13,686 nucleotides of DNA from WHTB01 sp050699035 (GCA_050699035.1 JBOHDE010000097.1:1-13686), one strand, 5' to 3'. Numbered from the stretch's first letter, positions 6,952-13,535 are shown. The notes: generated from the letters alone by a model not told the origin. Program-made: numbers and translations.

Positions 6952-7641
6952 ATGAACAAGCTGCGTCGGGTGGTGACCTTCGACCTCTTCTCTGCCCTGA
7001 TCGACTCCCGGTCGGGCGGGTCGGTGGCCTTCGACGCCCTGGCACGTGCCCACGACTGGCCGGTATCGGGGCTCCAGCTGTACGACGCCTGGGATCCCCG
7101 CAACAAGGCCGCCCAGCGGGACTGCACCGCGTGGGAGCCGTGGCGGGGTCCGGCGGGCCGCGCGGTCGCCGCGGCGTACGCCGACCTCGGGCTCGACGGG
7201 GAGGCGGACGAGGCTGTCGAGGCGCTCGTACGGTCAATGCCCGAGTGGCCGCTGTGGCCCGATGTACCCGCCGGTTTGCCCGCCCTGCGCGAAGAATGGC
7301 GGGTCGGCCTGCTGTCCAGCGTCGATGACGACCTCTTCGCCAGCACCGCCGCCGCGCCTCTGGTCGACCACGACCTGGCGCTCACCTCCGAGCGGCTTGG
7401 CGTCTACAAGCCGCATGCGGCGATCTACCGGCGTGCGGTGGACGAGGTCGGGCCGCTGGTTCACGTGGCGACCTCAGCGCGCGACGTACGCGGGGCGCTC
7501 GAGGCCGAGATCCCGACCGTCTGGCTGCAGCGCCCCGGCCACCAGCTCGACGCCGACGGTCCGCGTCCCACGTACGAGGTCACCTCTACCGTCGAGCTCC
7601 CGGTGGTGCTGGCGGCCGCGCTCCGTGGATCACCGACGTGA
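6952..7641 (+). CDS. HAD-family hydrolase, haloacid dehalogenase type II-like
   Basis: A 229-residue protein of usual family length. Motif I is VVTFDLFSALID: nucleophile Asp11, but Phe13 where phosphatases have the second Asp, which argues against a phosphatase. Motif II is LLSSVDDDLF; motif III GVYKPHAAIY keeps Lys and the Tyr six residues later, as in L-2-haloacid dehalogenase (Lys151/Tyr157); motif IV VATSARDVRGA keeps the Asp (Asp180) but not the Ser/Asn pair. The Thr after the nucleophile is Ala. L-2-haloacid dehalogenases invert the centre to give D-2-hydroxyacids, the kind of substrate used by the upstream flavoprotein, but the substitutions leave dehalogenation unproven. ATG lies 7 nt after the dehydrogenase TAA with only AAGG as a weak SD, so translation is probably coupled. 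Last gene of the operon. Confidence 0.85.
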   Translation: MNKLRRVVTFDLFSALIDSRSGGSVAFDALARAHDWPVSGLQLYDAWDPRNKAAQRDCTAWEPWRGPAGRAVAAAYADLGLDGEADEAVEALVRSMPEWPLWPDVPAGLPALREEWRVGLLSSVDDDLFASTAAAPLVDHDLALTSERLGVYKPHAAIYRRAVDEVGPLVHVATSARDVRGALEAEIPTVWLQRPGHQLDADGPRPTYEVTSTVELPVVLAAALRGSPT

Positions 7642-7707
7642 CGACGAACACCCCCGAACACTCGCGCCGAGGTTGCGCGAATGTCCGCCAGCCCCGGCCC
7701 TCCCCGC

Positions 7708-7727
7708 ACGGCACGGGCCCGTGCCGT
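7708..7727. repeat. Perfect 20-bp GC-rich palindrome
   Basis: ACGGCACGGG followed by its exact reverse complement, with no spacer. It lies inside the large inverted repeat of the convergent gap. As RNA it would fold into a GC stem in either direction, so it could help end transcription from both sides; no T-run follows, so intrinsic termination is not clear. An operator is possible, but no promoter is nearby. Confidence 0.8.
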
Positions 7728-7734
7728 TCCCGAC

Positions 7735-7783
7735 CATCCCCACTCCTGCAGACGTGGGGATGATCCTGTACGCGTGGGGGTGA
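7735..7783. repeat. Hairpin CATCCCCAC/GTGGGGATG and overlapping 20-bp tandem repeat
   Basis: CATCCCCAC (7735-7743) pairs perfectly with GTGGGGATG (7754-7762) around a 10-nt loop. Overlapping it, 7744-7763 and 7764-7783 are adjacent 20-bp units identical at 16 of 20 positions, both with TCCTG at the start and GTGGGG inside. This superficially recalls type I-E CRISPR repeats, but there is no spacer and no further copy. Probably part of the same composite intergenic element. Confidence 0.6.
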
Positions 7784-7885
7784 GTCGCCACGGTCCGACA
7801 TACGCGCAACCTCGACGCGAATCTTCAGACATTCGTGCAACCTCGGTGCGAGGTGTTGAGCGTTCGGTGGGCGGGGTGCGGTCCG

Positions 7886-9004
7886 TTAGGCCGCCGCCTC
7901 GGTGGGCTTCGTCGTGCGCGCCCGCTTCGGCTGTCGGCGGACGAGGTGCTTCGCGACATACTCCGCGTCCTTGCCGGCTCCGCCGACCAGCATCGAGCTG
8001 AACGACCGCTGGAAGGCCAGCCCGGTGAAGTACAGACCAGGCTGGGAGTCGATGACGCCGCGGGTCTCGAGCGGCCACCCGTCCTCGCCCGTGACCGGCA
8101 GGTCGATCCAGCCGAAGTCCTGGCGGAAGCCGGTGCACCACACCACGTTGGCGACGTCGAGCACGCGGCCGCCGTCGAGCACCGGTCGGCCGTCACGCAC
8201 GCCGACGGTGCGCTCACGCACCCACTCCACGCCGGACTCGGCCAGGTCCTCGGCCTTCACGCGCAGCAGCGGCCCGCCGTGCACTCGCACCTCGGCGCGG
8301 AACTTGCGGCCGATCGGGGTACGCAGGGTCAGCACGCGTCGCGCCATGAACCACAGGACGGGGAACGCTGCGTGCGCCGGTCGACCCTCGATGTTGAACG
8401 GCAGTTGGCCGTTCGAGCGGCCGGACAGCACGGTGGCGTGCGTGGCGGCCACCTCGAACGCGACGTCGGCACCGGAGTGCGACGCGCCGACAACCAGGAC
8501 CGGACCCGGCTGCAGCTGCGACGGGTTGTGGTAGTCCGCGGAATGCAGCTGGACGATGCCCGGGTCGAGCTCGGCGGAGAAGTCGGGCCGGTACGCGACC
8601 GTGCCGAAGGTGCCGGTCGCCACCACCACGTTGTCGGCCTCGAACATCTGGTCGCCGCAGTCAACCAGGAAGCGGTCGCCGGCCTTGGACAGCCGCCCCA
8701 CCCGTACCCCCGACCGCACGTCCAGCTCGAAGTGGTTCGCGTACTGCTCGAGGTAGTCGGCGACCTGGTCCTTGCCCGGGAACGTCCATGACGGCGCCGG
8801 GAACGCCATCCCCGGCAGCCCGTCGTAGCGGGCCGGACTGTAGAGCCGGAGCGTGTCCCAGTGGCGCCGCCAGTTGTCGCCGACGCGCGGGTGCGCGTCG
8901 AGAATCACCGCTGGCCGGCCCCGCCTCCCCAGGTGGTATCCCACCGAAAGCCCGGCCTGCCCCGCGCCGATGACCACCGTCTCGACTCGCTCCGAATCAG
9001 CCAT
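7886..9004 (-). CDS. FAD/NAD(P)-dependent oxidoreductase, flavin monooxygenase-like (CzcO type)
   Basis: A 372-residue flavoprotein with two Rossmann folds: FAD site VIGAGQAGLSVGYHLG (GAGQAG at 13-18) and NAD(P) site VLVVGASHSGADVAFE (GASHSG at 173-178), with VVVATGTFG near 127-134 and VVWCTGFRQD in the last third. The LHSADY stretch just before the second fold resembles the flavin-monooxygenase fingerprint. Members N- or S-oxygenate small molecules or catalyse Baeyer-Villiger reactions; some only reduce. At 372 residues it is shorter than classical Baeyer-Villiger enzymes. Start ATG 9004 gives MADSERVETVVIGAG, the expected short lead before the FAD motif; GGAGGGG lies about 8-10 nt upstream, and starts further upstream add about 30 residues without homology. 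It follows the LuxR-type gene on the same strand after 131 nt and may be its target. Substrate unknown. Confidence 0.88.
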   Translation of the reverse strand: MADSERVETVVIGAGQAGLSVGYHLGRRGRPAVILDAHPRVGDNWRRHWDTLRLYSPARYDGLPGMAFPAPSWTFPGKDQVADYLEQYANHFELDVRSGVRVGRLSKAGDRFLVDCGDQMFEADNVVVATGTFGTVAYRPDFSAELDPGIVQLHSADYHNPSQLQPGPVLVVGASHSGADVAFEVAATHATVLSGRSNGQLPFNIEGRPAHAAFPVLWFMARRVLTLRTPIGRKFRAEVRVHGGPLLRVKAEDLAESGVEWVRERTVGVRDGRPVLDGGRVLDVANVVWCTGFRQDFGWIDLPVTGEDGWPLETRGVIDSQPGLYFTGLAFQRSFSSMLVGGAGKDAEYVAKHLVRRQPKRARTTKPTEAAA

Positions 9005-9135
9005 GCTGACCACCCCTCCACTACGTTCGCTCGCGTCAACGACGACGCTACGGAGGCAGCGCCCCGCGCGCATCGGGAGAATCACCCACATCCGCGGCGC
9101 GCGGCACGGGGAGAACTGTGTACGCGCCAGGGCGC

Positions 9136-10773
9136 CTAGACGACGCCGTGCTCGTACGCGTAGGCCGTGGCCGCCGACCGCGAGGAGAGCCCCAGCTTGC
9201 CGAAGATGTTGCTCACGTGGCGGGCGACGGTCTTCTCGCTGAGGAACAGCTCGGTCGCGATCGCCCGGTTCGTACGCCCGGACGCCACCAGCCGCAGCAC
9301 CTCGACCTCCCGCGGGGTGAGGCGACCGTCACCGCCACCGGTGCCGGCGCCGCTGAGCGCGTCGAGGCGGGTCAGGTCGGGGGCGGCGTCCAGCCCGGCG
9401 AAGATCCACCGGGCGGCGTCGAGCTCCATCCGGGCGGCATCCTCGTCGCCCAGCGCCCGGCAGGCCAGCCCGACCAGGACCCGGGCCCGCGCCGCCTCGT
9501 ACGGCACGTCGAGCCGCTGCCAGATCACCCACGCCGCGCGCGCGTCGCGCAGGCCCGGCCCGGGCTGGCCGTCGGATACCAGGAACGCCGCCGAGCTCTG
9601 CGCCGCCAGCGCCTGGAGCACGGGTACGCCGGCCCGGTCCGCGATGCCGGTCAGCTCCTCGGCCGCAGGATGGGCTGCCGGAATGTCCCCGGCGGCGAGG
9701 ACGATCTCGACGTACGCGGCGAGCAACCGTGGCCGTTCCGACTGCCCGTGGACCTCCTCGACCGCGCGGCGAATCCCCGCCGCGGCCGCACTGACGTTGC
9801 CCTGGGCGAGGCGCAGCAGGGCGAGGCCCGGCTGGATCTCGCGGCCCCACCGACTGGCCTGCCGGTAGGCCGCCTCGGCCACCTCGAAGTCGCCGAGCAG
9901 CCGGTGCAGCTCACCGAGCCGGTAGTACGCGTCGCCGACGGCGGGCGTGCCGGGCGGCTGGGACAGCAGGGTGCAGGCGGTCGTCGCCTCCTGCATGGCA
10001 TCCGGCCAGGCGCCCTGGAGCTCCATGATCTCGGCCCGGTGCACGAGGCACTGGCCGCGGTACGGCACCAGGTCGGGCTGCGACTCGCACCAGTGGCTCA
10101 GCGCGGTCGTCCACTCGCGGGCCCGGCGCAGGTCGTAGGTCCGCTGGCAGGCGTCGATCACTGCGCAGTAGACCACTCCCGCCGTGATCGGGGACACCTC
10201 GTCCGCCGTCACTGCGACCATCGCCTCGTCGAGGAAGGCGAGACCTTCGCGCACCTGACCCTGCTCGATCAGCGACTGACCGCGCCCCAGCCGGCCGAAG
10301 GTGGTGAGGTCGATCTCCCCGAACCGCTCGCCGATGTGGCCGGCGCGGTCGAACAGCTCGTACGCCCCGGCGCCGTTGCCCTCGTACAACATCTGGACCG
10401 CGCCCGGAACGAGCAGATAGCCGCGCTCGGGGCAGTCGACCTGCGCCTCCTCCACCAGCCGCTGACCTCGAGCGAGCCAACCGCCGGCCCGCGCCATCTC
10501 CCCCTTCTGCATCAGGCCGAAGCCCAGCCAGAACACGCACCGTGCGGCCCGCGCCGTCTCACCCTGATCCAGCAGCTGCCGGAACGCCCGCTCGAGGAGC
10601 TCGGCCGACTCGGTGTCCTTCCCGACCAGATAGGCGGCCGTGGCCAGGCGCTCGAGGTCCGTCGGGGCGAGGGGCGAGGTCTCGTCGGCGGCGCGCAGCG
10701 CGGCGTACGCGTCGGCCCACGCGTGCGTGGCGAAGTGCTGCCGACCCCGCTGCGCTGCATCCTCCGTCGCCAT
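9136..10773 (-). CDS. LuxR-family transcriptional regulator with TPR-like N-terminal region
   Basis: A 545-residue protein. The last 63 residues are a LuxR/NarL helix-turn-helix: LTPREVEVLRLVASGRTNRA, then the recognition region LSEKTVARHVSNIFGKLG and a final helix. The preceding 480 residues are Ala/Leu-rich helical hairpins of TPR type (for example YYRLGELHRLLGDFEVAEAA), probably sensing a ligand or partner. There is no receiver domain and no Walker A ATPase as in MalT/LAL regulators, so it is a stand-alone TPR-LuxR. I chose ATG 10773, with GGGAG 6 nt upstream; an in-frame TTG at 10806 would add 11 residues. It lies 59 nt after the MarR gene and upstream of the monooxygenase-like gene on the same strand, making that flavoprotein its most likely target (inference). 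Confidence 0.87.
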   Translation of the reverse strand: MATEDAAQRGRQHFATHAWADAYAALRAADETSPLAPTDLERLATAAYLVGKDTESAELLERAFRQLLDQGETARAARCVFWLGFGLMQKGEMARAGGWLARGQRLVEEAQVDCPERGYLLVPGAVQMLYEGNGAGAYELFDRAGHIGERFGEIDLTTFGRLGRGQSLIEQGQVREGLAFLDEAMVAVTADEVSPITAGVVYCAVIDACQRTYDLRRAREWTTALSHWCESQPDLVPYRGQCLVHRAEIMELQGAWPDAMQEATTACTLLSQPPGTPAVGDAYYRLGELHRLLGDFEVAEAAYRQASRWGREIQPGLALLRLAQGNVSAAAAGIRRAVEEVHGQSERPRLLAAYVEIVLAAGDIPAAHPAAEELTGIADRAGVPVLQALAAQSSAAFLVSDGQPGPGLRDARAAWVIWQRLDVPYEAARARVLVGLACRALGDEDAARMELDAARWIFAGLDAAPDLTRLDALSGAGTGGGDGRLTPREVEVLRLVASGRTNRAIATELFLSEKTVARHVSNIFGKLGLSSRSAATAYAYEHGVV

Positions 10774-10832
10774 CCGTGCTCCCACCGACCCCCGCCTGCG
10801 TGTCAAGTTACCGCAGGGCGGCGGTCGACGGG

Positions 10833-11333
10833 TCAGAAGTCGCCAGCAGCCTCGCGCAGGGGCTGGAGCAGCGCCGACAGCTGGTCGAGCTGGTCAGCAG
10901 CGAGCGCGCTGAGCCCGAACTGAGCCGCGGTGAGATCGGTGGTCGCCGCCTCGACGACGGACCGGCCGGTCTCGGTGATCTCGGCCAGTACCGCTCGTCC
11001 GTCTTCGGGATGCCGCCGGCGTACGACGAAGCCCGAGCGCTCGAGCCGGTGCACGATCGACGTGACCGAGGTCGGATGCACCTGCAGGCGCTCGCCCATC
11101 TTGCCCAGCGGGAGCGACCCCTTGCGGGAGAAGGTGAGCAGCACCAACGCCTCGTACCGGGCGAACGTCAGGCCGTGGGGCTTGAGAATCTCGTCGAGCT
11201 CGGCGAGCACCAGCTGCTGGACTCGCATCAGCGACGTCACCGCGCGCATCTCGTCGACGGCGGGCCAGCGCAACCCCCACTGCCGGGCGGCCTCCTCGAT
11301 CGGGTCGAAGGGCAGCCGTCGGCGCACCGCCAT
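10833..11333 (-). CDS. MarR-family transcriptional regulator
   Basis: A 166-residue protein, typical length. The winged helix spans about 55-125: LTFARYEALVLLTF, then PLGKMGERLQVHPTSVTSIV (recognition helix), then RLERSGFVVRRRHPEDGRAV, with the wing and its characteristic Asp/Arg pair. Flanking helices form the dimer interface. MarR proteins usually repress genes for efflux, aromatic degradation or stress and are released by small phenolic or oxidant ligands. The ATG overlaps the PH-protein stop (TGATG), so the two are translationally coupled. MarR genes often act on neighbours; candidates are its own operon and the downstream LuxR/flavoprotein pair. Effector unknown. Confidence 0.92.
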   Translation of the reverse strand: MAVRRRLPFDPIEEAARQWGLRWPAVDEMRAVTSLMRVQQLVLAELDEILKPHGLTFARYEALVLLTFSRKGSLPLGKMGERLQVHPTSVTSIVHRLERSGFVVRRRHPEDGRAVLAEITETGRSVVEAATTDLTAAQFGLSALAADQLDQLSALLQPLREAAGDF

Positions 11334-11866
11334 CAGACCATCCGGCCCGGCTCGCCACGCAGGCCGGAACGCTGGATCACTCGCTGGATCGTGAGGTCGC
11401 GCTCGTCCGGGTCGCCGATGTAGCGGATCTCGCGGAGCCCTTGCTCCTGGGCCGCGGACTCGAACACGAAGTGGCCGTAGCCGATCATCCGGCCGGCCAG
11501 CGGCTTCTCGACGGTGATGTCGAGGATTCGAGCGATCGGCATCGTGGCCAGCCGCTGCGACAGCACACCGCGGATGCGGAACACCCGCATGTTCGTGATG
11601 ACGAAGCGGTCCATGTGCTCGTTCAGCGCCTTCCAGCCGGCCATCCCGAACAGGCCGATGGCAACCAGCAGCACGAGCCAGGCGACTCGCATGTCGCTGA
11701 AGACGAACAGCACCAGCAGCAGTACGCCGATGACACACTCCAGGAAGGGAATGACGTACACGGCCCAATGGTGCTTGACCTCGTCGACCACGTGCTCGCC
11801 CTCGTCCGCGAGCAGGTGCTTCTCGATCCGTGGGTCCGCCAGGGACCGAAGCAGCCAGCGCAGCAT
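11333..11866 (-). CDS. Bacterial PH-domain (DUF304/bPH2) membrane protein
   Basis: A 177-residue protein. Two adjacent hydrophobic segments, about 37-56 (VYVIPFLECVIGVLLLVLFV) and 60-77, form a membrane hairpin; the rest to about 165 is a bacterial PH domain containing RFVITNMRVFRIRGVLSQR and the ITVEKPLAGRMIGYGHFVFES region typical of YdbS/YdbT proteins, with both termini presumably cytoplasmic. Function of these proteins is poorly known; some are linked to membrane or envelope stress. ATG 11866 lacks a good SD but lies 7 nt after the stop of the small membrane protein, so translation is probably coupled. It overlaps the downstream MarR start. Confidence 0.88.
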   Translation of the reverse strand: MLRWLLRSLADPRIEKHLLADEGEHVVDEVKHHWAVYVIPFLECVIGVLLLVLFVFSDMRVAWLVLLVAIGLFGMAGWKALNEHMDRFVITNMRVFRIRGVLSQRLATMPIARILDITVEKPLAGRMIGYGHFVFESAAQEQGLREIRYIGDPDERDLTIQRVIQRSGLRGEPGRMV

Positions 11867-11873
11867 TACATGA

Positions 11874-12032
11874 TCAGGAGAACAGCCGGCCGAAGAACCG
11901 GATCACCTGGTCGAACGCCTCGAACACCGCATCGCCCGCTCCACGTACGGCGTCGGCCGCCGCCTCGGGTTGTGTGAACACGTAGAACGCGGCGAACGCA
12001 GCGACAATGATGACGGCGCCCTTCTTGAGCAT
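11874..12032 (-). CDS. Small single-pass membrane protein (52 residues)
   Basis: ATG 12032 is preceded by GAGGAG about 10 nt upstream. The protein starts MLKKGAVIIVAAFAAFYVF: a positively charged end and one membrane helix (about 5-20). It continues with an acidic/alanine stretch and an amphipathic C-terminus ending FDQVIRFFGRLFS. No cysteine lipobox and no known family recognised. It is first in the minus-strand unit with the PH-domain gene 7 nt downstream, suggesting a membrane partner. A longer frame back to 12713 runs antisense to the acetyltransferase and is not a gene. Reality as a gene is likely from SD, composition and coupling; function unknown. Confidence 0.7.
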   Translation of the reverse strand: MLKKGAVIIVAAFAAFYVFTQPEAAADAVRGAGDAVFEAFDQVIRFFGRLFS

Positions 12033-12159
12033 TCGTCTCAACTCCTCGTCAGTTACGGGCGGCGCGTGGACGCGCTCGAACACGATGCGCCCAGACTGAT
12101 GTCTACAGCACGCAGCATGGCACGTTTTGCAGGCTCGCCCGAACACACTCCCGCTACAG

Positions 12160-12189
12160 AGCGTACCGAGTCGGTCATGTTTAGTGAAC
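12160..12189 (-). promoter_or_regulatory. Candidate promoter for the small membrane protein / PH operon
   Basis: On the minus strand TTCACT (12189-12184), 18 bp, TACGCT (12165-12160). The -10 fits TANNNT and the -35 is a 4/6 match to TTGACA. The start would be near 12153, giving a leader of about 120 nt in which I see no riboswitch or clear hairpin. It lies in the 321-nt divergent gap 12033-12353. Confidence 0.3.
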
Positions 12190-12211
12190 CCAGGGGCCGG
12201 CGCACGTCGGG

Positions 12212-12217
12212 TAGGCT
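12212..12217 (+). promoter_or_regulatory. Candidate -10 hexamer TAGGCT for the acetyltransferase transcript
   Basis: TAGGCT fits the actinobacterial TANNNT -10 pattern; no good -35 is present 16-19 bp upstream. The transcript would start near 12224, carrying a leader of about 130 nt that includes the small ORF at 12256. Confidence 0.3.
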
Positions 12218-12255
12218 CGCCGTCGTCTTGACCGCCGACCGTGAATGGAGGAGCG

Positions 12256-12312
12256 ATGTACCACTCATCCATCCGCTCCGCTCCCCGCCGTCGGTTGGCC
12301 TCGATCGCCTGA
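12256..12312 (+). CDS. Possible 18-residue leader ORF before the acetyltransferase gene
   Basis: GGAGGAG at 12247-12253 is the strongest ribosome site in this gap and precedes an ATG opening MYHSSIRSAPRRRLASIA and a TGA, 41 nt before the acetyltransferase ATG. The peptide is basic and serine-rich. It could be a translated leader, or a chance ORF. No attenuator structure is obvious apart from a 12-bp palindrome over the next ribosome site. No homology recognised. Confidence 0.4.
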   Translation: MYHSSIRSAPRRRLASIA

Positions 12313-12333
12313 CCGGCCTGGACGGAGCAACGT

Positions 12334-12345
12334 CCTTTCGAAAGG
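12334..12345. promoter_or_regulatory. Palindrome CCTTTCGAAAGG overlapping the acetyltransferase RBS
   Basis: A perfect 12-bp palindrome whose right half contains AAAGG of the AAAGGGA SD (12341-12347), 6 nt before the ATG at 12354. As DNA it could be an operator; as RNA a small hairpin could partly hide the ribosome site. Weak evidence for regulation. Confidence 0.3.
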
Positions 12346-12353
12346 GACCTTGC

Positions 12354-13322
12354 ATGTCCAACGTCACCATCCGCCCTCTCGCCGAGGGTGAGATCTCCCA
12401 GTTCCTGTCGTACGACCAGCCACCGGTGCCGGGTGTCGGCGTCGAGGCGCAACGGTCGTACGTCGAGATGATCGAGCGCAACGAATACCGGCCCGGCTGG
12501 ATCTGGGTCGCCGAGCGCGACGGACGCGTCGTCGCCCGCGCCGCGTGGTGGGCCGGGCCGGACGACGCCCGGCCGTGGTCGCTCGACTGGCTCGACCCTG
12601 GCGTCGAGCCTGATGCGGTCGAGATCGGCGCCCGGCTGGTCGCCGCCGGTCTCGCGAAGATTCGAGACTCCGACGACTCCGGCAGTCCGGTGGGTGAGAC
12701 GCCCCAGATGCATCTGTTCCTGCCGGTCGGCTGGCGCGACATCCCGGCGGCCAGGGCGGCCGCCGACTCCCGGCTCGCTGCCGCCGAGGCCGGTGGCTTC
12801 ACGCCCTTCATCGAACGGTTCGGCTACCGCTGGGCGCGGTCAGACGGGCTGCCCGCGTCGTCGGGCCGGCTGACGTTTCGTCAGGTGCCGGACGACGACG
12901 AGCTGGTCGAGGTGCTACGCCGGGTCCTGGTCGGCACGTTCGACGGCCACTCGCAACACGACATCGAGGAGCATGGCCTCGAGAAGGCGGCCGAGCTGCA
13001 GCTCGAAGGCCTTCGCTGGTTCCCGTCGCCCCGGGAGTGGTGGCGGCTCGGGCTCACCGCCGACGGGGACGTTGCCGGGCTGATCGTCCCGGCACGCAAC
13101 TACATGATGCCGACGATCGGCTACCTCGGGGTCGTGCCCGAACAGCGCGGACACGGGTACGTCGGCGACCTCCTCGCCGAGCAGACCCGGTTCCTGGCGT
13201 CGGTGATGGGGCCGGACGAGGAGATCGGTGCCGACACCGACTTCGGCAACGCGCCGATGGCGGCGGCGTTCGCCCGTGCTGGCTTCCGGCATACGCAGAC
13301 CCGCATCGTGCTGACGGCCTGA
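12354..13322 (+). CDS. GNAT-family N-acetyltransferase, probably two-domain
   Basis: A 322-residue protein, about twice a single GNAT domain. The N-terminal half begins VTIRPLAEGEI, a usual GNAT first strand, with a degenerate fold up to about 170. The C-terminal half (about 175-322) contains the acetyl-CoA loop VVPEQRGHGYVGDLL (Q/R-x-x-G-x-G type near 264-268) and the closing pattern DTDFGNAPMAAAFARAGFRH typical of GNATs, where Asn and the AGF segment follow the cofactor site. Acceptor unknown; tandem GNATs include antibiotic, mycothiol-type and amino-acid acetyltransferases, and none is specifically indicated. Start ATG 12354 has AAAGGGA 6 nt upstream and begins with a domain-like sequence; upstream in-frame codons to 11970 are non-coding. 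Monocistronic or with the leader ORF; a hairpin follows the stop. Confidence 0.88.
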   Translation: MSNVTIRPLAEGEISQFLSYDQPPVPGVGVEAQRSYVEMIERNEYRPGWIWVAERDGRVVARAAWWAGPDDARPWSLDWLDPGVEPDAVEIGARLVAAGLAKIRDSDDSGSPVGETPQMHLFLPVGWRDIPAARAAADSRLAAAEAGGFTPFIERFGYRWARSDGLPASSGRLTFRQVPDDDELVEVLRRVLVGTFDGHSQHDIEEHGLEKAAELQLEGLRWFPSPREWWRLGLTADGDVAGLIVPARNYMMPTIGYLGVVPEQRGHGYVGDLLAEQTRFLASVMGPDEEIGADTDFGNAPMAAAFARAGFRHTQTRIVLTA

Positions 13323-13339
13323 CCGTCGTGGGCCGGACT

Positions 13340-13362
13340 GTCGGTCGGCAGTCGCGACCGAC
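13340..13362 (+). terminator. GC-rich stem-loop after the acetyltransferase gene
   Basis: GTCGGTCG (13340-13347) and CGACCGAC (13355-13362) are perfect complements with a 7-nt loop, starting 18 nt after the stop. There is no T-run, as is common for actinobacterial hairpin terminators. It abuts the first 32-bp palindrome. Confidence 0.45.
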
Positions 13363-13394
13363 GTCGAATTTTGCCCAATTGGGCAAAATTCGAC
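13363..13394. repeat. Perfect 32-bp palindrome, copy 1
   Basis: GTCGAATTTTGCCCAA followed by its exact reverse complement. The AT-rich centre contrasts with the GC-rich surroundings. A second copy lies 20 bp downstream. Possible operator, cruciform or dispersed palindromic repeat. Confidence 0.9.
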
Positions 13395-13414
13395 CCGGTC
13401 CACGCGGGTTCGAG

Positions 13415-13446
13415 GTCGAAGATTGCCCAATTGGGCAAAATTCGAC
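13415..13446. repeat. 32-bp palindrome, copy 2 (two mismatches in left arm)
   Basis: Identical to copy 1 except GA instead of TT at positions 7-8 of the left arm (GTCGAAGATTGCCCAA); the right arm is unchanged. Centres of the two copies are 52 bp apart, close to five helical turns, which would place two bound dimers on the same DNA face. Confidence 0.88.
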
Positions 13447-13535
13447 CCACCGCCGACCGGCGACTGGAGCGCACCCGCACCATCCAGCCCGGGGACAGTC
13501 GGACCACCGGGTTCAATTCTTCCCAGAGGACGCTG

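Larger units (their letters stand above)
7657..7857. repeat. Three-copy 24-bp repeat forming a large inverted repeat between convergent genes
   Basis: A 24-bp unit with core CGAGGTTGCRCGAATGTC occurs once forward at 7662-7685 and twice on the opposite strand at 7828-7851 (22 of 24 identical to the forward copy) and 7797-7820 (21 of 24), the two reverse copies being 31 bp apart. With AACAC at 7657-7661 and its complement at 7853-7857 (one-base bulge), the outer arms pair over about 29 bp around a loop of about 140 nt. Position between the ends of convergent genes suits a bidirectional terminator or a dispersed repeat element. I see no gene in 7642-7885. Confidence 0.75.

Noticed and set aside
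4362..7385. Minus-strand open frame of 1007 codons
   Set aside because: It lies antisense to the dehydrogenase and HAD genes, is rich in Arg/Gly/His/Pro without domains, and is a GC-driven shadow frame.
7735..7783. CRISPR-like repeats
   Set aside because: The GTGGGGATGATCC-like text resembles type I-E repeats, but the two 20-bp units are adjacent without a spacer, only 16 of 20 identical, and no cas genes are present.
9124..9135. GCGCC-AG-GGCGC inverted repeat after the LuxR-type gene as a terminator
   Set aside because: A loop of 2 nt is too small for a stable hairpin without losing stem pairs, and such short GC symmetry is common in this DNA.
10801..10806. TTGACA (minus strand) as a -35 box for the LuxR-type gene
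   Set aside because: No -10 lies at the right distance and transcription would start downstream of the chosen ATG; it may merely be an alternative TTG codon.
9118..10923. Plus-strand open frame of 601 codons
   Set aside because: Antisense to the LuxR-type regulator and part of the MarR gene; low-complexity Arg/Pro/Gly composition, no motif, no suitable ribosome site.
11970..12353. Extended N-terminus of the acetyltransferase back to 11970
   Set aside because: The added 128 codons overlap the divergent small gene and promoters and lack protein-like composition; ATG 12354 has a good SD and begins the domain.
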